Source: JACRBK01 sp964427955
GTDB lineage: Bacteria > Chloroflexota > Anaerolineae > Aggregatilineales > Aggregatilineaceae
Assembly (NCBI GenBank): GCA_964427955.1
Contig: CAYRWY010000001.1
Location: 22,722 to 86,721, forward strand
Direction: 5' to 3'
DNA length: 64,000 nt
Shown: one piece after another, positions 52,472 through 61,594 of the stretch
Layout of the letters: each line of letters opens with the position of its first letter
How positions within the stretch are numbered: the stretch's first letter is position 1
Notes under the pieces: generated by a model
What the model saw: only the letters and a program-made list of their open reading frames with translations
Told to the model about the DNA's origin: nothing
The model's database searches: none
Position numbers and translations under genes: made by a program

Positions 52472-53305
52472 ATGCGTGAAATTACCGTAGCCACTGTGCA
52501 AATGAAACCGGCCTTGGGTGAGCCGGAAGATAATCTGGTGAAGATGTCGGACTTCGTGTCCAAGATTGCCTCTCAGCAAAAAGTCGACCTGATCGTATTC
52601 CCGGAACTCGTGACCAGCGGCTACGAGTTGGGCGTCCGGTTCACCGAGTTGGCGCAGCGTATCCCCGGCCCGTCGGTCAACCTGATGGCGCAGCGCGCGG
52701 GCGAGTTCGGCGTGTACATCGCCTTCGGAATGGTGACGAAGGAAAAAGTCGAGAGCGTGCTCTACAACTCGGCGGTGTTGGTCGGTCCCGACGGCGAAGT
52801 GCTAGGCGGCTACAACAAGGTTCACCTGCGCGGTGAAGAGCGCATGGCCTTCCGCGAAGGCTTCCGTCTGCCCGTGATCGAGACGGAAATCGGGACGATT
52901 GGCTTGATGTTGGGCTGGGACCTGGCCTTCCCCGAAGTGGCGCGCTGCCTTTCGCTCGACGGGGCGGAATTCCTGGCCGTGCTCGCCAACTGGGAAACCG
53001 ACCAGATCGAAGAATGGCGCACCTATGTCAAGGCGCGCGCCTTCGAGAACGCCGTCTACGTGGCGGCCTCGAATCGCGTCGGCGAGGACGTGACCCTGAA
53101 GTTTGGCGGCGAGAGCATGATCGTCGGCCCGCGCGGCAAAGTGTTCGCGTCGCTGGAAGAAAAAGATCCCACCAGCGGCGAGCCGCGTGAGGGTTACTGC
53201 GTTGCCCGGATCGATCTCGACGAGGTACGCAAATCCCGTGAGGAGTTCCAGACGCTCCAGACGCGCCAACCTGCCGTCTACCGGTCGATTGTCAAGCGTT
53301 ATTAA
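52472..53305 (+). CDS. Nitrilase-superfamily (carbon-nitrogen hydrolase) protein lacking the catalytic cysteine
   Basis: A 277-residue alpha-beta-beta-alpha hydrolase fold. The catalytic Glu is in [10 protein letters not shown] and the Lys in Y-N-K-V-H-L. The third triad position normally reads I-C-Y-D-x-x-F-P-E but here is L-G-W-D-L-A-F-P-E, so Cys is replaced by Gly (residue 148). The rest of the fold, including [17 protein letters not shown], is well kept. Without the nucleophile, amide hydrolysis is unlikely, suggesting a binding, regulatory or structural role. ATG 52472 follows GAGGAGAA. It has its own promoter and is followed closely by a small membrane protein gene. Confidence 0.85.
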   Translation: MREITVATVQMKPALGEPEDNLVKMSDFVSKIASQQKVDLIVFPELVTSGYELGVRFTELAQRIPGPSVNLMAQRAGEFGVYIAFGMVTKEKVESVLYNSAVLVGPDGEVLGGYNKVHLRGEERMAFREGFRLPVIETEIGTIGLMLGWDLAFPEVARCLSLDGAEFLAVLANWETDQIEEWRTYVKARAFENAVYVAASNRVGEDVTLKFGGESMIVGPRGKVFASLEEKDPTSGEPREGYCVARIDLDEVRKSREEFQTLQTRQPAVYRSIVKRY

Positions 53306-53317
53306 GCGTAGCGGCCT

Positions 53318-53542
53318 ATGAACGCCCGCCAGCCAGAGTCCGACCAGGACAAGGTCGAGTATGTTGGTGCGCCGGTAGAATTCGCCAACGCGCAGGAAGT
53401 GCCGGAGTGGGTGAGTGCTTTCGCCCGGCTGCTGTTCTTCCTCCCGGCGGCGTTCGTGACGGCCACGACCATCCCGATCCTCGTAATCGGGTTCTGTCTG
53501 GCCTGTGTGGTGTTGGCCGCGCTGGTGGCGGCGATTCTGTAG
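53318..53542 (+). CDS. Small membrane protein
   Basis: A 74-residue protein with a hydrophilic N-terminal half and a long hydrophobic C-terminal stretch (residues about 38-74) that could form one long or two short membrane helices. It starts 12 bp after the nitrilase-like gene and probably shares its transcript. No family is recognised. Confidence 0.55.
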   Translation: MNARQPESDQDKVEYVGAPVEFANAQEVPEWVSAFARLLFFLPAAFVTATTIPILVIGFCLACVVLAALVAAIL

Positions 53543-53570
53543 CGCCACTTTTTTGCTGTGCCTGAATCCC

Positions 53571-53600
53571 GCCCGGCGTAACGCTACGTCGGGCGGCTTG
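53571..53600 (+). terminator. Possible weak terminator hairpin
   Basis: A 10-bp stem with one G-U pair (GCCCGGCGTA / TACGTCGGGC, 53571-53580 with 53585-53594) has a 4-nt loop, but is followed only by GGCTTGTTG rather than a clean T-run. It lies between the small membrane protein gene and threonine aldolase. Confidence 0.4.
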
Positions 53601-53618
53601 TTGAAAGTGGGCTGATCT

Positions 53619-54656
53619 ATGAAAGCGATTGATCTGCGGAGCGATACGGTGAGCTGGCCCACGCCTGAAATGCGCGAGGCGATGGCCAATGCCGACGTCG
53701 GGGACGATGTGTTTGGCGAGGACCCGACCGTCAACCGGCTTCAGCAAGCCGCGGCGCGGCGCCTGGGCAAAGAGGCAGGCTTGTTCGTCACCAGCGGCAC
53801 GATGGGCAACCTGGTCGCCCTGCTGACCCACTGTGGGCGCGGCGACGAGGTCATCCTGGGCGACAAGGCACACACGTTCGTCTACGAAGTGGGCGGGATC
53901 GCGGCGTTGGGCGGCATCCACCCGCATACCGTGCCGGTCCAGCCGGACGGTACGCTGCCTTTGGACGCCATTCGCGGCGCGATCCGTCCCGATAACGTCC
54001 ACATGCCGCGCACCCGGCTGATCGCGCTCGAAAACACGCAGGGCACGGTCGGCGGCATCCCGATCCCCAAGTCGTATATCGACGCGGTGGGCGACATCGC
54101 CCGGCAGCATCACCTGGCGCTGCACATCGACGGCGCGCGTATCTTCAACGCCGCCACGGCGCTGCGCTGCGACGTGGCCGACCTGGTGGCGGCAGCCGAC
54201 AGCGTGACCTTCTGCCTGTCCAAAGGACTTTGCGCCCCGGTGGGATCGGTGCTGGTCGGATCGCACGCGTTCATCGCGGAAGCGCAGCGAATGCGCAAGA
54301 TCGTCGGCGGTGGGATGCGCCAGGCGGGGGTGCTGGCAGCAGCGGGCTTGATCGCGCTGGAAAAGATGACGCTGCGCCTCGACGAAGACCATCAAAATGC
54401 CCGCCACCTGGCCGAGGGGTTGGCCCGGCTGCCGCAGATCGACATCGACCTGAGCAGCGTGCAGACCAATATGGTTTTTTTCAACCTGCGCGCCGACGTC
54501 AAACTGACCGCGCCGGAACTGGCGGAGAAGCTGAAAGCCCAGAATATCCTGATCATGGATATGGGGCCGCGCCGCTTCCGCGCCGTGACCCATTACTGGA
54601 TTCGTCCGGAGCATATCGATCAGGTTCTGGCCGCTATCCAGAAGGCCCTGGCGTGA
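53619..54656 (+). CDS. Low-specificity L-threonine aldolase
   Basis: A 345-residue PLP-dependent fold-type I enzyme that cleaves threonine/allo-threonine to glycine and acetaldehyde. It opens with [12 protein letters not shown]. The cofactor-binding blocks are S-G-T-M-G-N-L, E-N-T-Q-G and [10 protein letters not shown], and the Schiff-base lysine is in F-C-L-S-K-G-L. Downstream the start codon of a membrane protein overlaps its stop (GTGA), so the two are coupled. Confidence 0.93.
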   Translation: MKAIDLRSDTVSWPTPEMREAMANADVGDDVFGEDPTVNRLQQAAARRLGKEAGLFVTSGTMGNLVALLTHCGRGDEVILGDKAHTFVYEVGGIAALGGIHPHTVPVQPDGTLPLDAIRGAIRPDNVHMPRTRLIALENTQGTVGGIPIPKSYIDAVGDIARQHHLALHIDGARIFNAATALRCDVADLVAAADSVTFCLSKGLCAPVGSVLVGSHAFIAEAQRMRKIVGGGMRQAGVLAAAGLIALEKMTLRLDEDHQNARHLAEGLARLPQIDIDLSSVQTNMVFFNLRADVKLTAPELAEKLKAQNILIMDMGPRRFRAVTHYWIRPEHIDQVLAAIQKALA

Positions 54657-55453
54657 ACGTCCCCCCCGATCAGCGCCCTGACGACGCCGAGCAGCCCGCT
54701 CCCCGACGGCCCATGCTGCCGCGTGATCGCCGCTTGCGGATCGGTCACCCGCCCCAGGCTATCCCCGTCCGGCGCGACGAGGCGGAAGAGAGTTGGGGCG
54801 ACGATCCCGAAGAAGCCGCCCCGGCGCCGCGCAGCCACCGTCAGGATTTCGACCCGGTATTGGGCTACATCATGGCGATGGCGCTCAGCATCGGTTTGAC
54901 GCCGGTGCAGACCAATATGCGCTACGTTTTGCTGTGGACGCTGCTCGCCGCGATGGGCGGGATCGCTTTCCTGATCGGGACCGGCATCCGGCTCAAAGTG
55001 ACCGATCCGGGCGACCTGCTGTGGGGCATCGCGCTGGGGATCTTCACCGGCGGGGCGCTGATGTTGGTCGGCTGGGATACGCTGGCGACGGTGTCACACC
55101 GCCTGTTCAGCGCCGGGCAGGATAACAACAAGCTGTTTGAAACCTGGGTGTTCCAGGCAACTGTGTTTGCCATGCCGGTCGCGGAATCGCTGTTTTTCCG
55201 GGGGGCCATGCAGCGCACCTATTCCATCCCGGTCGTGGCCGTGCTGGCCAGCCTGTGGTCGGTCCTGATGTTCTTCCCTCATTTGAACCTGAGCGAAACG
55301 CCGGTGGTCGGCGTCGTGTTCGGGACCGCCGTGGTGCTCTTGAATTTCCTCTACGGCTATGTGAACTGGCGGCATGGCCTGGCGGCCAGCTTTTTCTGCC
55401 AGATCAGCGCCGGAAGTATGCTGCTGCTGGTTCCCACCCTCGTCAAGTTTTAG
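54653..55453 (+). CDS. CPBP/Abi-like membrane protein
   Basis: A 266-residue protein with a cytosolic, Pro/Arg/Glu-rich N-terminus of about 75 residues and about six membrane helices. The segment A-E-S-L-F-F-R-G resembles motif 1 of CPBP intramembrane proteases (E-E-x-x-F-R-G), but the second Glu is Ser. F-F-P-H and a later W-R-H-G-L-A-A-S resemble motifs 2 and 3. It may be an inactive relative. GTG 54653 overlaps the threonine aldolase stop by 4 bp, the only well-placed start. The 3' end overlaps the convergent deacetylase gene by 11 bp. Confidence 0.6.
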   Translation: MNVPPDQRPDDAEQPAPRRPMLPRDRRLRIGHPPQAIPVRRDEAEESWGDDPEEAAPAPRSHRQDFDPVLGYIMAMALSIGLTPVQTNMRYVLLWTLLAAMGGIAFLIGTGIRLKVTDPGDLLWGIALGIFTGGALMLVGWDTLATVSHRLFSAGQDNNKLFETWVFQATVFAMPVAESLFFRGAMQRTYSIPVVAVLASLWSVLMFFPHLNLSETPVVGVVFGTAVVLLNFLYGYVNWRHGLAASFFCQISAGSMLLLVPTLVKF

Positions 55454-56225
55454 CCGCCGCTTCCTCAAGCTGGCGCAGCAGGGGCAGCAGCCGTCTGCCG
55501 ATGCGGTGCCGCAGCCGGAAATAGGTGGTGCTGGCGGGGTGAGGAAACCACTGGTGAGGATGAAAATTGATGTAAAGGCCCGCGTCCCGGCGGGCCAATT
55601 CGTTTTTGATCCGGTTGAGCGACGTGACCTCGCCGGTGAGGCCGGGCTGGTAATGGCTGTAGCGGTGCCACGTCCAGGTGGCGTCTGACAGGTAGGTCAC
55701 TTTCGCGAAATTGAAACTCAGCGTCGTTTCGCCCAGCAGTCCGGCCCGCTCGAACAGGTCGGGCCGTTTGGCGAAGAGATCCAGGTTCCTGACATAGGTC
55801 GGGGCCGTGGGGGTACTGCCGTGCGCCGCCACTGTCCGGATCGTCAGCCCTGCCGCGCGCAGCTCGGTCAGGTGATCGAGCAGCAGCGCCTCCGCCTGGT
55901 CGAAATCCCCCTGACACGTATCCAGCGTCTCGAAATGATAGCCTACCTCATGTTCGAGAGCGGCGACGGCGCGCATAGTTTCCAGGTCGAAGCCGCGCCG
56001 GAAATAGAACGTCCCGCGCAGGTCGTAACGTTCGGCGATGCGGGCCATGTAGAGGGCGTGGCGCTCCCGGTAATCGACGTCCAGGCGCAGGATCAGAAAA
56101 GGCGTTGGGGGCGGGGTGGTGCGCGCCAGGTAACCGGCGACGGTGAAGACCGGCATGTGCGTCAGCCGCTGGCAGAACTCGTCAAACGCGCTCAGGGTGA
56201 AATCTAGCGGCACGGCGCGCCTCAC
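55443..56225 (-). CDS. Polysaccharide deacetylase-like protein
   Basis: A 260-residue protein resembling the NodB/CE4 fold. L-R-L-D-V-D holds the paired acids near residue 47, G-Y-H-F-E provides a metal histidine region, A-A-H-G-S a further motif, and N-F-H-P-H-Q-W a late histidine pair. The likely substrate is an N-acetylated sugar or glycan, but the family is loosely matched and the protein lacks a signal peptide, so a cytosolic sugar deacetylase is also possible. GTG 56225 overlaps the upstream lipoprotein stop by 4 bp, so it is the last gene of a three-gene minus-strand operon. Confidence 0.65.
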   Translation of the reverse strand: MRRAVPLDFTLSAFDEFCQRLTHMPVFTVAGYLARTTPPPTPFLILRLDVDYRERHALYMARIAERYDLRGTFYFRRGFDLETMRAVAALEHEVGYHFETLDTCQGDFDQAEALLLDHLTELRAAGLTIRTVAAHGSTPTAPTYVRNLDLFAKRPDLFERAGLLGETTLSFNFAKVTYLSDATWTWHRYSHYQPGLTGEVTSLNRIKNELARRDAGLYINFHPHQWFPHPASTTYFRLRHRIGRRLLPLLRQLEEAAAKT

Positions 56226-57529
56226 TCCGGTTCCCAGATGCGCAGGCGTTCCAGGCGGCAGGTCGTAGGCACGGTTTCCGCGTAACAGAAGAAGGCGATG
56301 GAGCCGCCGTCAAAGGTGCTATCGACGAACGTGGCGACCTGTTCCCCGTTGATGCCGAGCGTCACCTGCCCACCATCCTCTTTCTTGATGCTCAAGACGT
56401 TGGTGGCAGCCCCAGACCGGACCACCGGATTAGAGGTCCAGTTCTGGATTTCGATCCGGTTGCTGTTGCTCTGGATCACGGCGACCCGGTATTCACCCGT
56501 GTTGGAGATGCCAAAATAGATGAAGTTGTAGTCGTCCTGGTAGTCGAACCAGATGCCGTAGCGCGCATTCAGCGCATCGTCTTCGACCAGCTGGACCCCG
56601 GCTTCCAGGTCGTAGTTCTGGAACCGTTCGTCTTCCATCGATCCCCACGACAGTCCGAAATCGCGCTGGATGATCTGCGTCAGGCGGATCTGGTAGGCAC
56701 CATCGATTATCGCGTTGGCATACGTATTATCCTGGCCTTCGTACCAGTGATGCGCGCTGGCCCCGCTCAAGAAGTCTTCGTCCACGCGCAGCTTGTATCC
56801 GGCGTGCTCGTCGAACGGGGTGGGTGAGGGCAACAGCGACGCCTCCGATGCCGAGAGATGCTGCACGCTGTACACGACGTTCAAACCACCGTCGGCGGAT
56901 CGCTGCGACGCGAGGCCGACATCCCAGTTGTCACCGGCGCGCAGCGTGATCATGTCCTGGCCGAGGACGTCGATGCTGCCGAACCAGTCAAACAGACTGC
57001 CGTCGGAGGCGCTGACCACTGCCGCCAGGGGATCATCCTGCGGATCGCCGCTGTTCAGCCAATGGCGCAGACCCATGCCCAAACTGGCCGCCAGCGCATC
57101 CAGGCCGAACTGCTCGGCAGTTTCGTACCCGGTATTGTGGACGGCCAGCACCCACAGCGACGCTGTGGCGGTGTTTTGGTCGAGACTGATGTCGAGCGGA
57201 GTCGTGGTGAGATCGATCTGGGTCGTCGCCGCCCCGGCGCGGTTGGCCGGATAGACCAGGTAGGCATAACTGCCGTCGGGATCGACCAGAATCACGAAAA
57301 CCTGGACGTCGTCCACCAGGTAGGGCTTGAGCAGCTTGATCGAGGGCAGCGTGACCCGCAGACGCGCCCCGCCTGCCGACGCGCCATTGACCCGCAGCCG
57401 GTCGGTGGAGGGGGTAGGGGGCGGTGTCGGGGCGTGTCCCCGCGAGGTTGCATGGTTGTCGCTACAGGCAGCGAGCAGTACGGCCAGGGCCAGGCCGGTC
57501 AGAACTGCTGCCCACCGTCGTCGGTTCAT
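56222..57529 (-). CDS. Lipoprotein with concanavalin-like C-terminal domain
   Basis: A 435-residue exported lipoprotein with lipobox L-A-A-C (Cys near residue 22) and a T-P-P-P-T-P linker. The middle (about residues 40-235) is beta-rich and not recognised. The C-terminal ~190 residues look like a LamG/DUF1080-type jelly roll: an early W-Y-E-G, Y-G-I-W-F-D-Y-Q-D, and late V-T-L-G-I-N-G-E-Q-V. Such domains bind glycans. It lies between a GAP1-like gene (10 bp upstream) and a deacetylase (overlapping), so it probably acts with them at the cell surface. Confidence 0.68.
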   Translation of the reverse strand: MNRRRWAAVLTGLALAVLLAACSDNHATSRGHAPTPPPTPSTDRLRVNGASAGGARLRVTLPSIKLLKPYLVDDVQVFVILVDPDGSYAYLVYPANRAGAATTQIDLTTTPLDISLDQNTATASLWVLAVHNTGYETAEQFGLDALAASLGMGLRHWLNSGDPQDDPLAAVVSASDGSLFDWFGSIDVLGQDMITLRAGDNWDVGLASQRSADGGLNVVYSVQHLSASEASLLPSPTPFDEHAGYKLRVDEDFLSGASAHHWYEGQDNTYANAIIDGAYQIRLTQIIQRDFGLSWGSMEDERFQNYDLEAGVQLVEDDALNARYGIWFDYQDDYNFIYFGISNTGEYRVAVIQSNSNRIEIQNWTSNPVVRSGAATNVLSIKKEDGGQVTLGINGEQVATFVDSTFDGGSIAFFCYAETVPTTCRLERLRIWEPE

Positions 57530-57539
57530 GGGCGCTCCA

Positions 57540-60500
57540 TCAGGTGCGCGTGCTGCGCGTGTGCTTGCGCGCGAAGTATCCGTGAATCCAGCGCAGGGCT
57601 TCCAGCGCGGTCTGCGGACGGCGCTGGCCGGTTTCCAACTGCCGCCCAGCCCCGCCGTCGGAGCCGAACCGGTCGCTGGACTTGTCGGCCATCAGGCTCA
57701 TCACGTCCGCGAGCTGCTGGCAGTCACGGGCGAAGGTCTCCTGGGTGCGGCGCTGCTGGTAGAGGGATAGACTGCTCCACAGGCTGGCCAGTTCGTCGGC
57801 CAGGGCCTGGGGCGTGGTCGCGCTGCTGTCCTGGGTTTCAAACGCCGCTTTCAGGCCGGTGAGCAGTTTGGCCATCGCCGTCGTTTCGCGCAGGAACATG
57901 GCTGCCGAGCGCGATCCCAGCAGGTGGGCCATCTCTTCGCGTCCCAGGTTGATCGGGATGACCTGTCGTTCGGCGAAGTAGCCGCCGATGAAGCGCAGCA
58001 GGTCTACCCCATTCTGAGGCGCTGCCTGTCCCTGGACCAGCAGCTCTTCGACCGGGGGCTTGCCTTTCTTGCGCGACCGCTCGCGTCCCATCTCGTGGAT
58101 CAGGCGGGGGATCAGCAGCGTGTTCTGAGCCACCTGCTGGCGTTCCGGTTCCGACAGCCCGCCCGGCATGGTGTCCAGGTCGTGGCGCAGTCGGTGAATC
58201 GGCGGGAGTTCCCGGTTGGTGTGGTAGGTGACGGCCATGTCGGTCAGCATTTCCGCCGCGATGTGCACGCTCTCGGCGGCTTGCAGCACGTCCATGTCGC
58301 CCAGCACTTGCCGCATGAGATAGGTGGCGCGCAGCGTTTCGCCCACTGCCGGACCCAATTGGGTGGTGAAATAGGTGAGCAGCGCCGGAATCTGGCGCAC
58401 CGGCACGCCCCGCAGGAAGCGTTTGGTCAGTTCGATGGCGGCCTCGGTCGCGGCCTGGTTCCAGGTGATCGAGGGCCACATGCGGACGATCAGCGCGGCG
58501 CCCTCGGTCCCTTGATGCAGCGACTGGTCGATCAGGGCTGCCGCCACCCGGAGCGAATCGAGCGCGTTTTGGGAGCGTGCGTAAAAGTCGAGCAGCCGCA
58601 GGACGTTGTCCTGCCCGATCGCGCTGACCAGGTTGTGATCGTTGAAGATCATCGTGGTCAGGCGCCGCGCCGCGTAATCCTGATCCGGGGCCCACTGCCG
58701 GTTGATCAGCGCATTGCAGTAAATCGCGGCGCGCGGCTCAGGACGCAGGGGGCTGCCTTCGAGGACGGTCAGGGCTTCGTTGAGGGCCTCAGGCGCGAGC
58801 GCCGCCATCCGGTATAGTTCTCCGGCCAGGGTCGTGAATTCGCCGAGTCGTTCGAGGCCGAAGACCGAATTCTGGTAGAACTCCAACATGCCAACCACGC
58901 CGTTGAAATCGCGCGTTTGCAGCAAAAGCTGGAGCAGCACGCGCGGTCCCGGCGGCTCTAGCACCTGGATGGCCGAGGGTTGGCTCAGGCTGTCCACGAC
59001 CTGCTGGATCAGGCCCTGGTAATCTTCCGCCGAGGCCGACTGCGTCATGACCAGCAGCCCTTGCAGTGCCGCCGTGTCGAGCAGTTCGGGCCGCTCCAGG
59101 TACATGGCGGCTTCTACCAGGCGGGCCAGTACGGTCATGCGGTGTCCGTCGCCAAACGCGCGGGCGCCCTGGTCCAGGACGTGCGGCGGGACCGGCGTGC
59201 GCGGCTCAGGTTGCAGATAGGTGAGGGCGATCTGCATCTCGCGTGGGAGCTGGCTTACGAACGGCTGATCGCCCAACACGCGGCGTAGTTCCCCGGCGGG
59301 CAGGGCTTTGACCGCCATCAAAAAGACGGCGCTGGCGACCTGCGGATTGGTCCGCCCGGCCTGGACGGCGAAGCGTACCACGTCGGGGATCACCTCGTTC
59401 ATGCGCAGCGCCGGAGCGGCTTTTTCCAGCGTGTTCATGAACTCGACCGCGGGCTCGATCTCTTGCTTGCGCAGCAGATTCTTGAAGTGCTGTTTCGCGG
59501 CGGCGTGCAGCACCGGATGCCAGGGGATCGCCGAGGCTTCGGGGACGCGCAGCAGCCAGCGTTCCAGCAGGGCGTACACGGTCTGCGCCTGCTTGTGGTT
59601 GATGGCAGCCCGTAGCTGCTCGTTGACCGCTTTCACGAGGTCCTGGTTCGTCACGCACACGGTGGGGATCACGTCCGCCGAGTCGGGATCGTTCAGCGCC
59701 AGCGCGAAGGCCAGCAGATGCCGCACATACGCCTGCCGCAGTTCGTCGGAGAGGGTCGGGTCCTCGCGTAGGATCGCGGCGACCGTGTCGCGGTCGGCGG
59801 GCTGTCCATCGCTCACGATCTGGTCCAGGGCCGCCCGGCGGGATACCCAGGCCAACGCCCGCCCCAGGTTTTCGCGATGCATGGCCCGCCATACGGCGGT
59901 GCGCGAAAGCTGCTCGGTCTGTTCGACTACGAGCGAGGGGTCCAGCCGCAGTTGGGCCACCATGTAGTGGCTGTAGGAGTGATCGGGCGGCGGGGTGACT
60001 ATTTCGCCCTGACCCCAATCGTAGACCAGGTGCTGCGCCGGGACTACCCGTTGGCTGGTGAACTTGACCTGGGCCGCACAGGATGCCGGGTCGGCCAGGT
60101 GAGTCGCAAAAGTGATCCCTACCCGCGCCGGGATCGGCAGCAGGCAGAGCAGTCCTTGTAAGAACCGCAGCCGCATGTCCACCGACGGCGGCGCATTCAC
60201 GATGGCGAGCGGCCACCCCTGGACGAGCGCGGCCAGAATGCCCTCCACGTTCTTGAACGAGTCCTGGCAGAACAGCAGCAGGTCCAGCAGGGCCTCGGCC
60301 TGTGCGTCCCGATCCGGGGGGATCGCGTTGTTCAGCTCGAACGGCACCAGGTTGTTCTTGACCGTCGCAAACGTGGTCATTTCCATGAGTGCCAGCGAGC
60401 GCAGCGCCAGCACGTTGCCGCCCAGCGCCCGCAGCAGGGTCGCGGGAGTCAGCACATACAGCACCTGCGGGACCCCGGCGCTGTTGTACTGGGCTTTCGC

Positions 60501-60737
60501 CAGCACAAAGTCGATGGTCTCGCCGCGGAAGATCGCCAGCGCACCGGGCATGTCGGGCGTGGTCTCCTGGGGGGAGGGGGGCGCGATCTTGGCCAGGTGC
60601 AGACACTCGGAGATCTGAGTCGGCGTTACGTCAGGTGTGCGCGCGATGACGCCCGGGGTGGTGGAGCTTCGTGCTCCTCCGGTGACGAGATGACCATAGT
60701 ACAACCGCGCCAATTGAAAGACTTGTGATTCGGACAC
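57540..60737 (-). CDS. Large protein resembling GTPase-associated protein 1 (GAP1-like)
   Basis: A 1065-residue soluble protein with no signal or membrane helix. The N-terminal third alternates strands and helices: Q-L-A-R-L-Y-Y-G-H-L-V near the start, then G-W-P-L-A-I-V-N and L-C-L-L-P-I-P-A-R-V-G-I-T-F-A-T, similar to the N-terminal module of GTPase-associated proteins described near conservon-type GTPase systems. The rest is mostly helical, of repeat type, without catalytic motifs I can name. Assignment to the GAP1 type is by style only. GTG 60737 follows GGGGTGGA. It leads a three-gene minus-strand operon. The small GTPase and Roadblock genes lie 15-20 kb away. Confidence 0.55.
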   Translation of the reverse strand: MSESQVFQLARLYYGHLVTGGARSSTTPGVIARTPDVTPTQISECLHLAKIAPPSPQETTPDMPGALAIFRGETIDFVLAKAQYNSAGVPQVLYVLTPATLLRALGGNVLALRSLALMEMTTFATVKNNLVPFELNNAIPPDRDAQAEALLDLLLFCQDSFKNVEGILAALVQGWPLAIVNAPPSVDMRLRFLQGLLCLLPIPARVGITFATHLADPASCAAQVKFTSQRVVPAQHLVYDWGQGEIVTPPPDHSYSHYMVAQLRLDPSLVVEQTEQLSRTAVWRAMHRENLGRALAWVSRRAALDQIVSDGQPADRDTVAAILREDPTLSDELRQAYVRHLLAFALALNDPDSADVIPTVCVTNQDLVKAVNEQLRAAINHKQAQTVYALLERWLLRVPEASAIPWHPVLHAAAKQHFKNLLRKQEIEPAVEFMNTLEKAAPALRMNEVIPDVVRFAVQAGRTNPQVASAVFLMAVKALPAGELRRVLGDQPFVSQLPREMQIALTYLQPEPRTPVPPHVLDQGARAFGDGHRMTVLARLVEAAMYLERPELLDTAALQGLLVMTQSASAEDYQGLIQQVVDSLSQPSAIQVLEPPGPRVLLQLLLQTRDFNGVVGMLEFYQNSVFGLERLGEFTTLAGELYRMAALAPEALNEALTVLEGSPLRPEPRAAIYCNALINRQWAPDQDYAARRLTTMIFNDHNLVSAIGQDNVLRLLDFYARSQNALDSLRVAAALIDQSLHQGTEGAALIVRMWPSITWNQAATEAAIELTKRFLRGVPVRQIPALLTYFTTQLGPAVGETLRATYLMRQVLGDMDVLQAAESVHIAAEMLTDMAVTYHTNRELPPIHRLRHDLDTMPGGLSEPERQQVAQNTLLIPRLIHEMGRERSRKKGKPPVEELLVQGQAAPQNGVDLLRFIGGYFAERQVIPINLGREEMAHLLGSRSAAMFLRETTAMAKLLTGLKAAFETQDSSATTPQALADELASLWSSLSLYQQRRTQETFARDCQQLADVMSLMADKSSDRFGSDGGAGRQLETGQRRPQTALEALRWIHGYFARKHTRSTRT

Positions 60738-60865
60738 AGGTCCACCCCAAATAGTCTACCCGAAGGATTACTCTCTAATTCTATTTTACAGGAGACGCTT
60801 TGTGAAAGCGAAGCAGTGCTATCGATTCTCTTGACTTCGCCGGGTTCTAGCAAATATTGCTGGGC

Positions 60866-61426
60866 TCACTGCGCGAGATAGGCCTTCAGCTTGTCCAGCG
60901 CCCGGGTGCGCATCGAAATCTGCATTTTGGCTTCGCGCGGCATTTCGCCATAGGTGACGGCGTAGCCGTCCGGCTGAAAGATACTGTCCCAGCCAAACCC
61001 GAACTCGCCGCGCGGTTCGGGCGTGATGATCCCCTGCGTTTGCCCGGTGAAGGTGAGCATGTCCTGTCCGCCGAACAAGCACAGCGCCACCGTCGCTGTG
61101 ACCCGGCGATCGGGCCAGGCGTCGAGCTGGCGGCACAGTCCCGCCTCGCCGACGGCGCCCAGGACCCATTTGATCAGCGCCCCCGGATAGCCGTTCCAGG
61201 CATGGATAGCCAGCCCGGTATCCTCGACCAGCACCAGGCCGCTCCGCAGGTGATCGTAGGCCCGCCGGGCTTTGTACGAGGCGACTTCGACCGGGTTGAT
61301 CGACTGGATTTCGGGCAGATCGAGCACCACGCGCTCGGCCTCCACGGGGCAGGTCTCCAAGGCGCCGCGCATCTCGCGGTATTTCTCCTCATTCGAGGAG
61401 ACGAAATAGAGCTTGGGATAGGCCAT
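60866..61426 (-). CDS. Non-canonical purine NTP pyrophosphatase (RdgB/HAM1 family)
   Basis: A 186-residue enzyme that removes ITP, dITP and XTP from the nucleotide pool by hydrolysis to the monophosphate. Signatures are S-S-N-E-E-K-Y near the N-terminus, V-E-D-T-G-L with the metal-binding acids, G-Y-P-G-A and G-F-G-W-D-S-I-F. ATG 61426 is chosen because AGGA lies 5 nt upstream; ATG 61432 adds two residues. It is slightly shorter than the usual ~195 residues and the N-terminal T-x-N-x-x-K motif is modified to S-S-N-E-E-K. It is a single gene, opposite to the aldehyde oxidoreductase. Confidence 0.85.
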   Translation of the reverse strand: MAYPKLYFVSSNEEKYREMRGALETCPVEAERVVLDLPEIQSINPVEVASYKARRAYDHLRSGLVLVEDTGLAIHAWNGYPGALIKWVLGAVGEAGLCRQLDAWPDRRVTATVALCLFGGQDMLTFTGQTQGIITPEPRGEFGFGWDSIFQPDGYAVTYGEMPREAKMQISMRTRALDKLKAYLAQ

Positions 61427-61521
61427 GACCATCCTGATCCTTGGTGAATAAAGGTCACGCGTACCATTGTACCGCGCCCTGCCAAAAGTTACTTTTTCAT
61501 CCGACGTTCGTTATGCCACGC

Positions 61522-61550
61522 CTGACAGGGGCGACAACATCAGGTATCAT
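61522..61550 (+). promoter_or_regulatory. Promoter of the aldehyde oxidoreductase gene
   Basis: CTGACA (61522-61527) and TATCAT (61545-61550) with 17-bp spacing lie 45 bp before ATG 61595. Confidence 0.6.
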
Positions 61551-61594
61551 GAGTCATGTAAACATTTTTTAAGACCAATGGAGACACAACTCAC

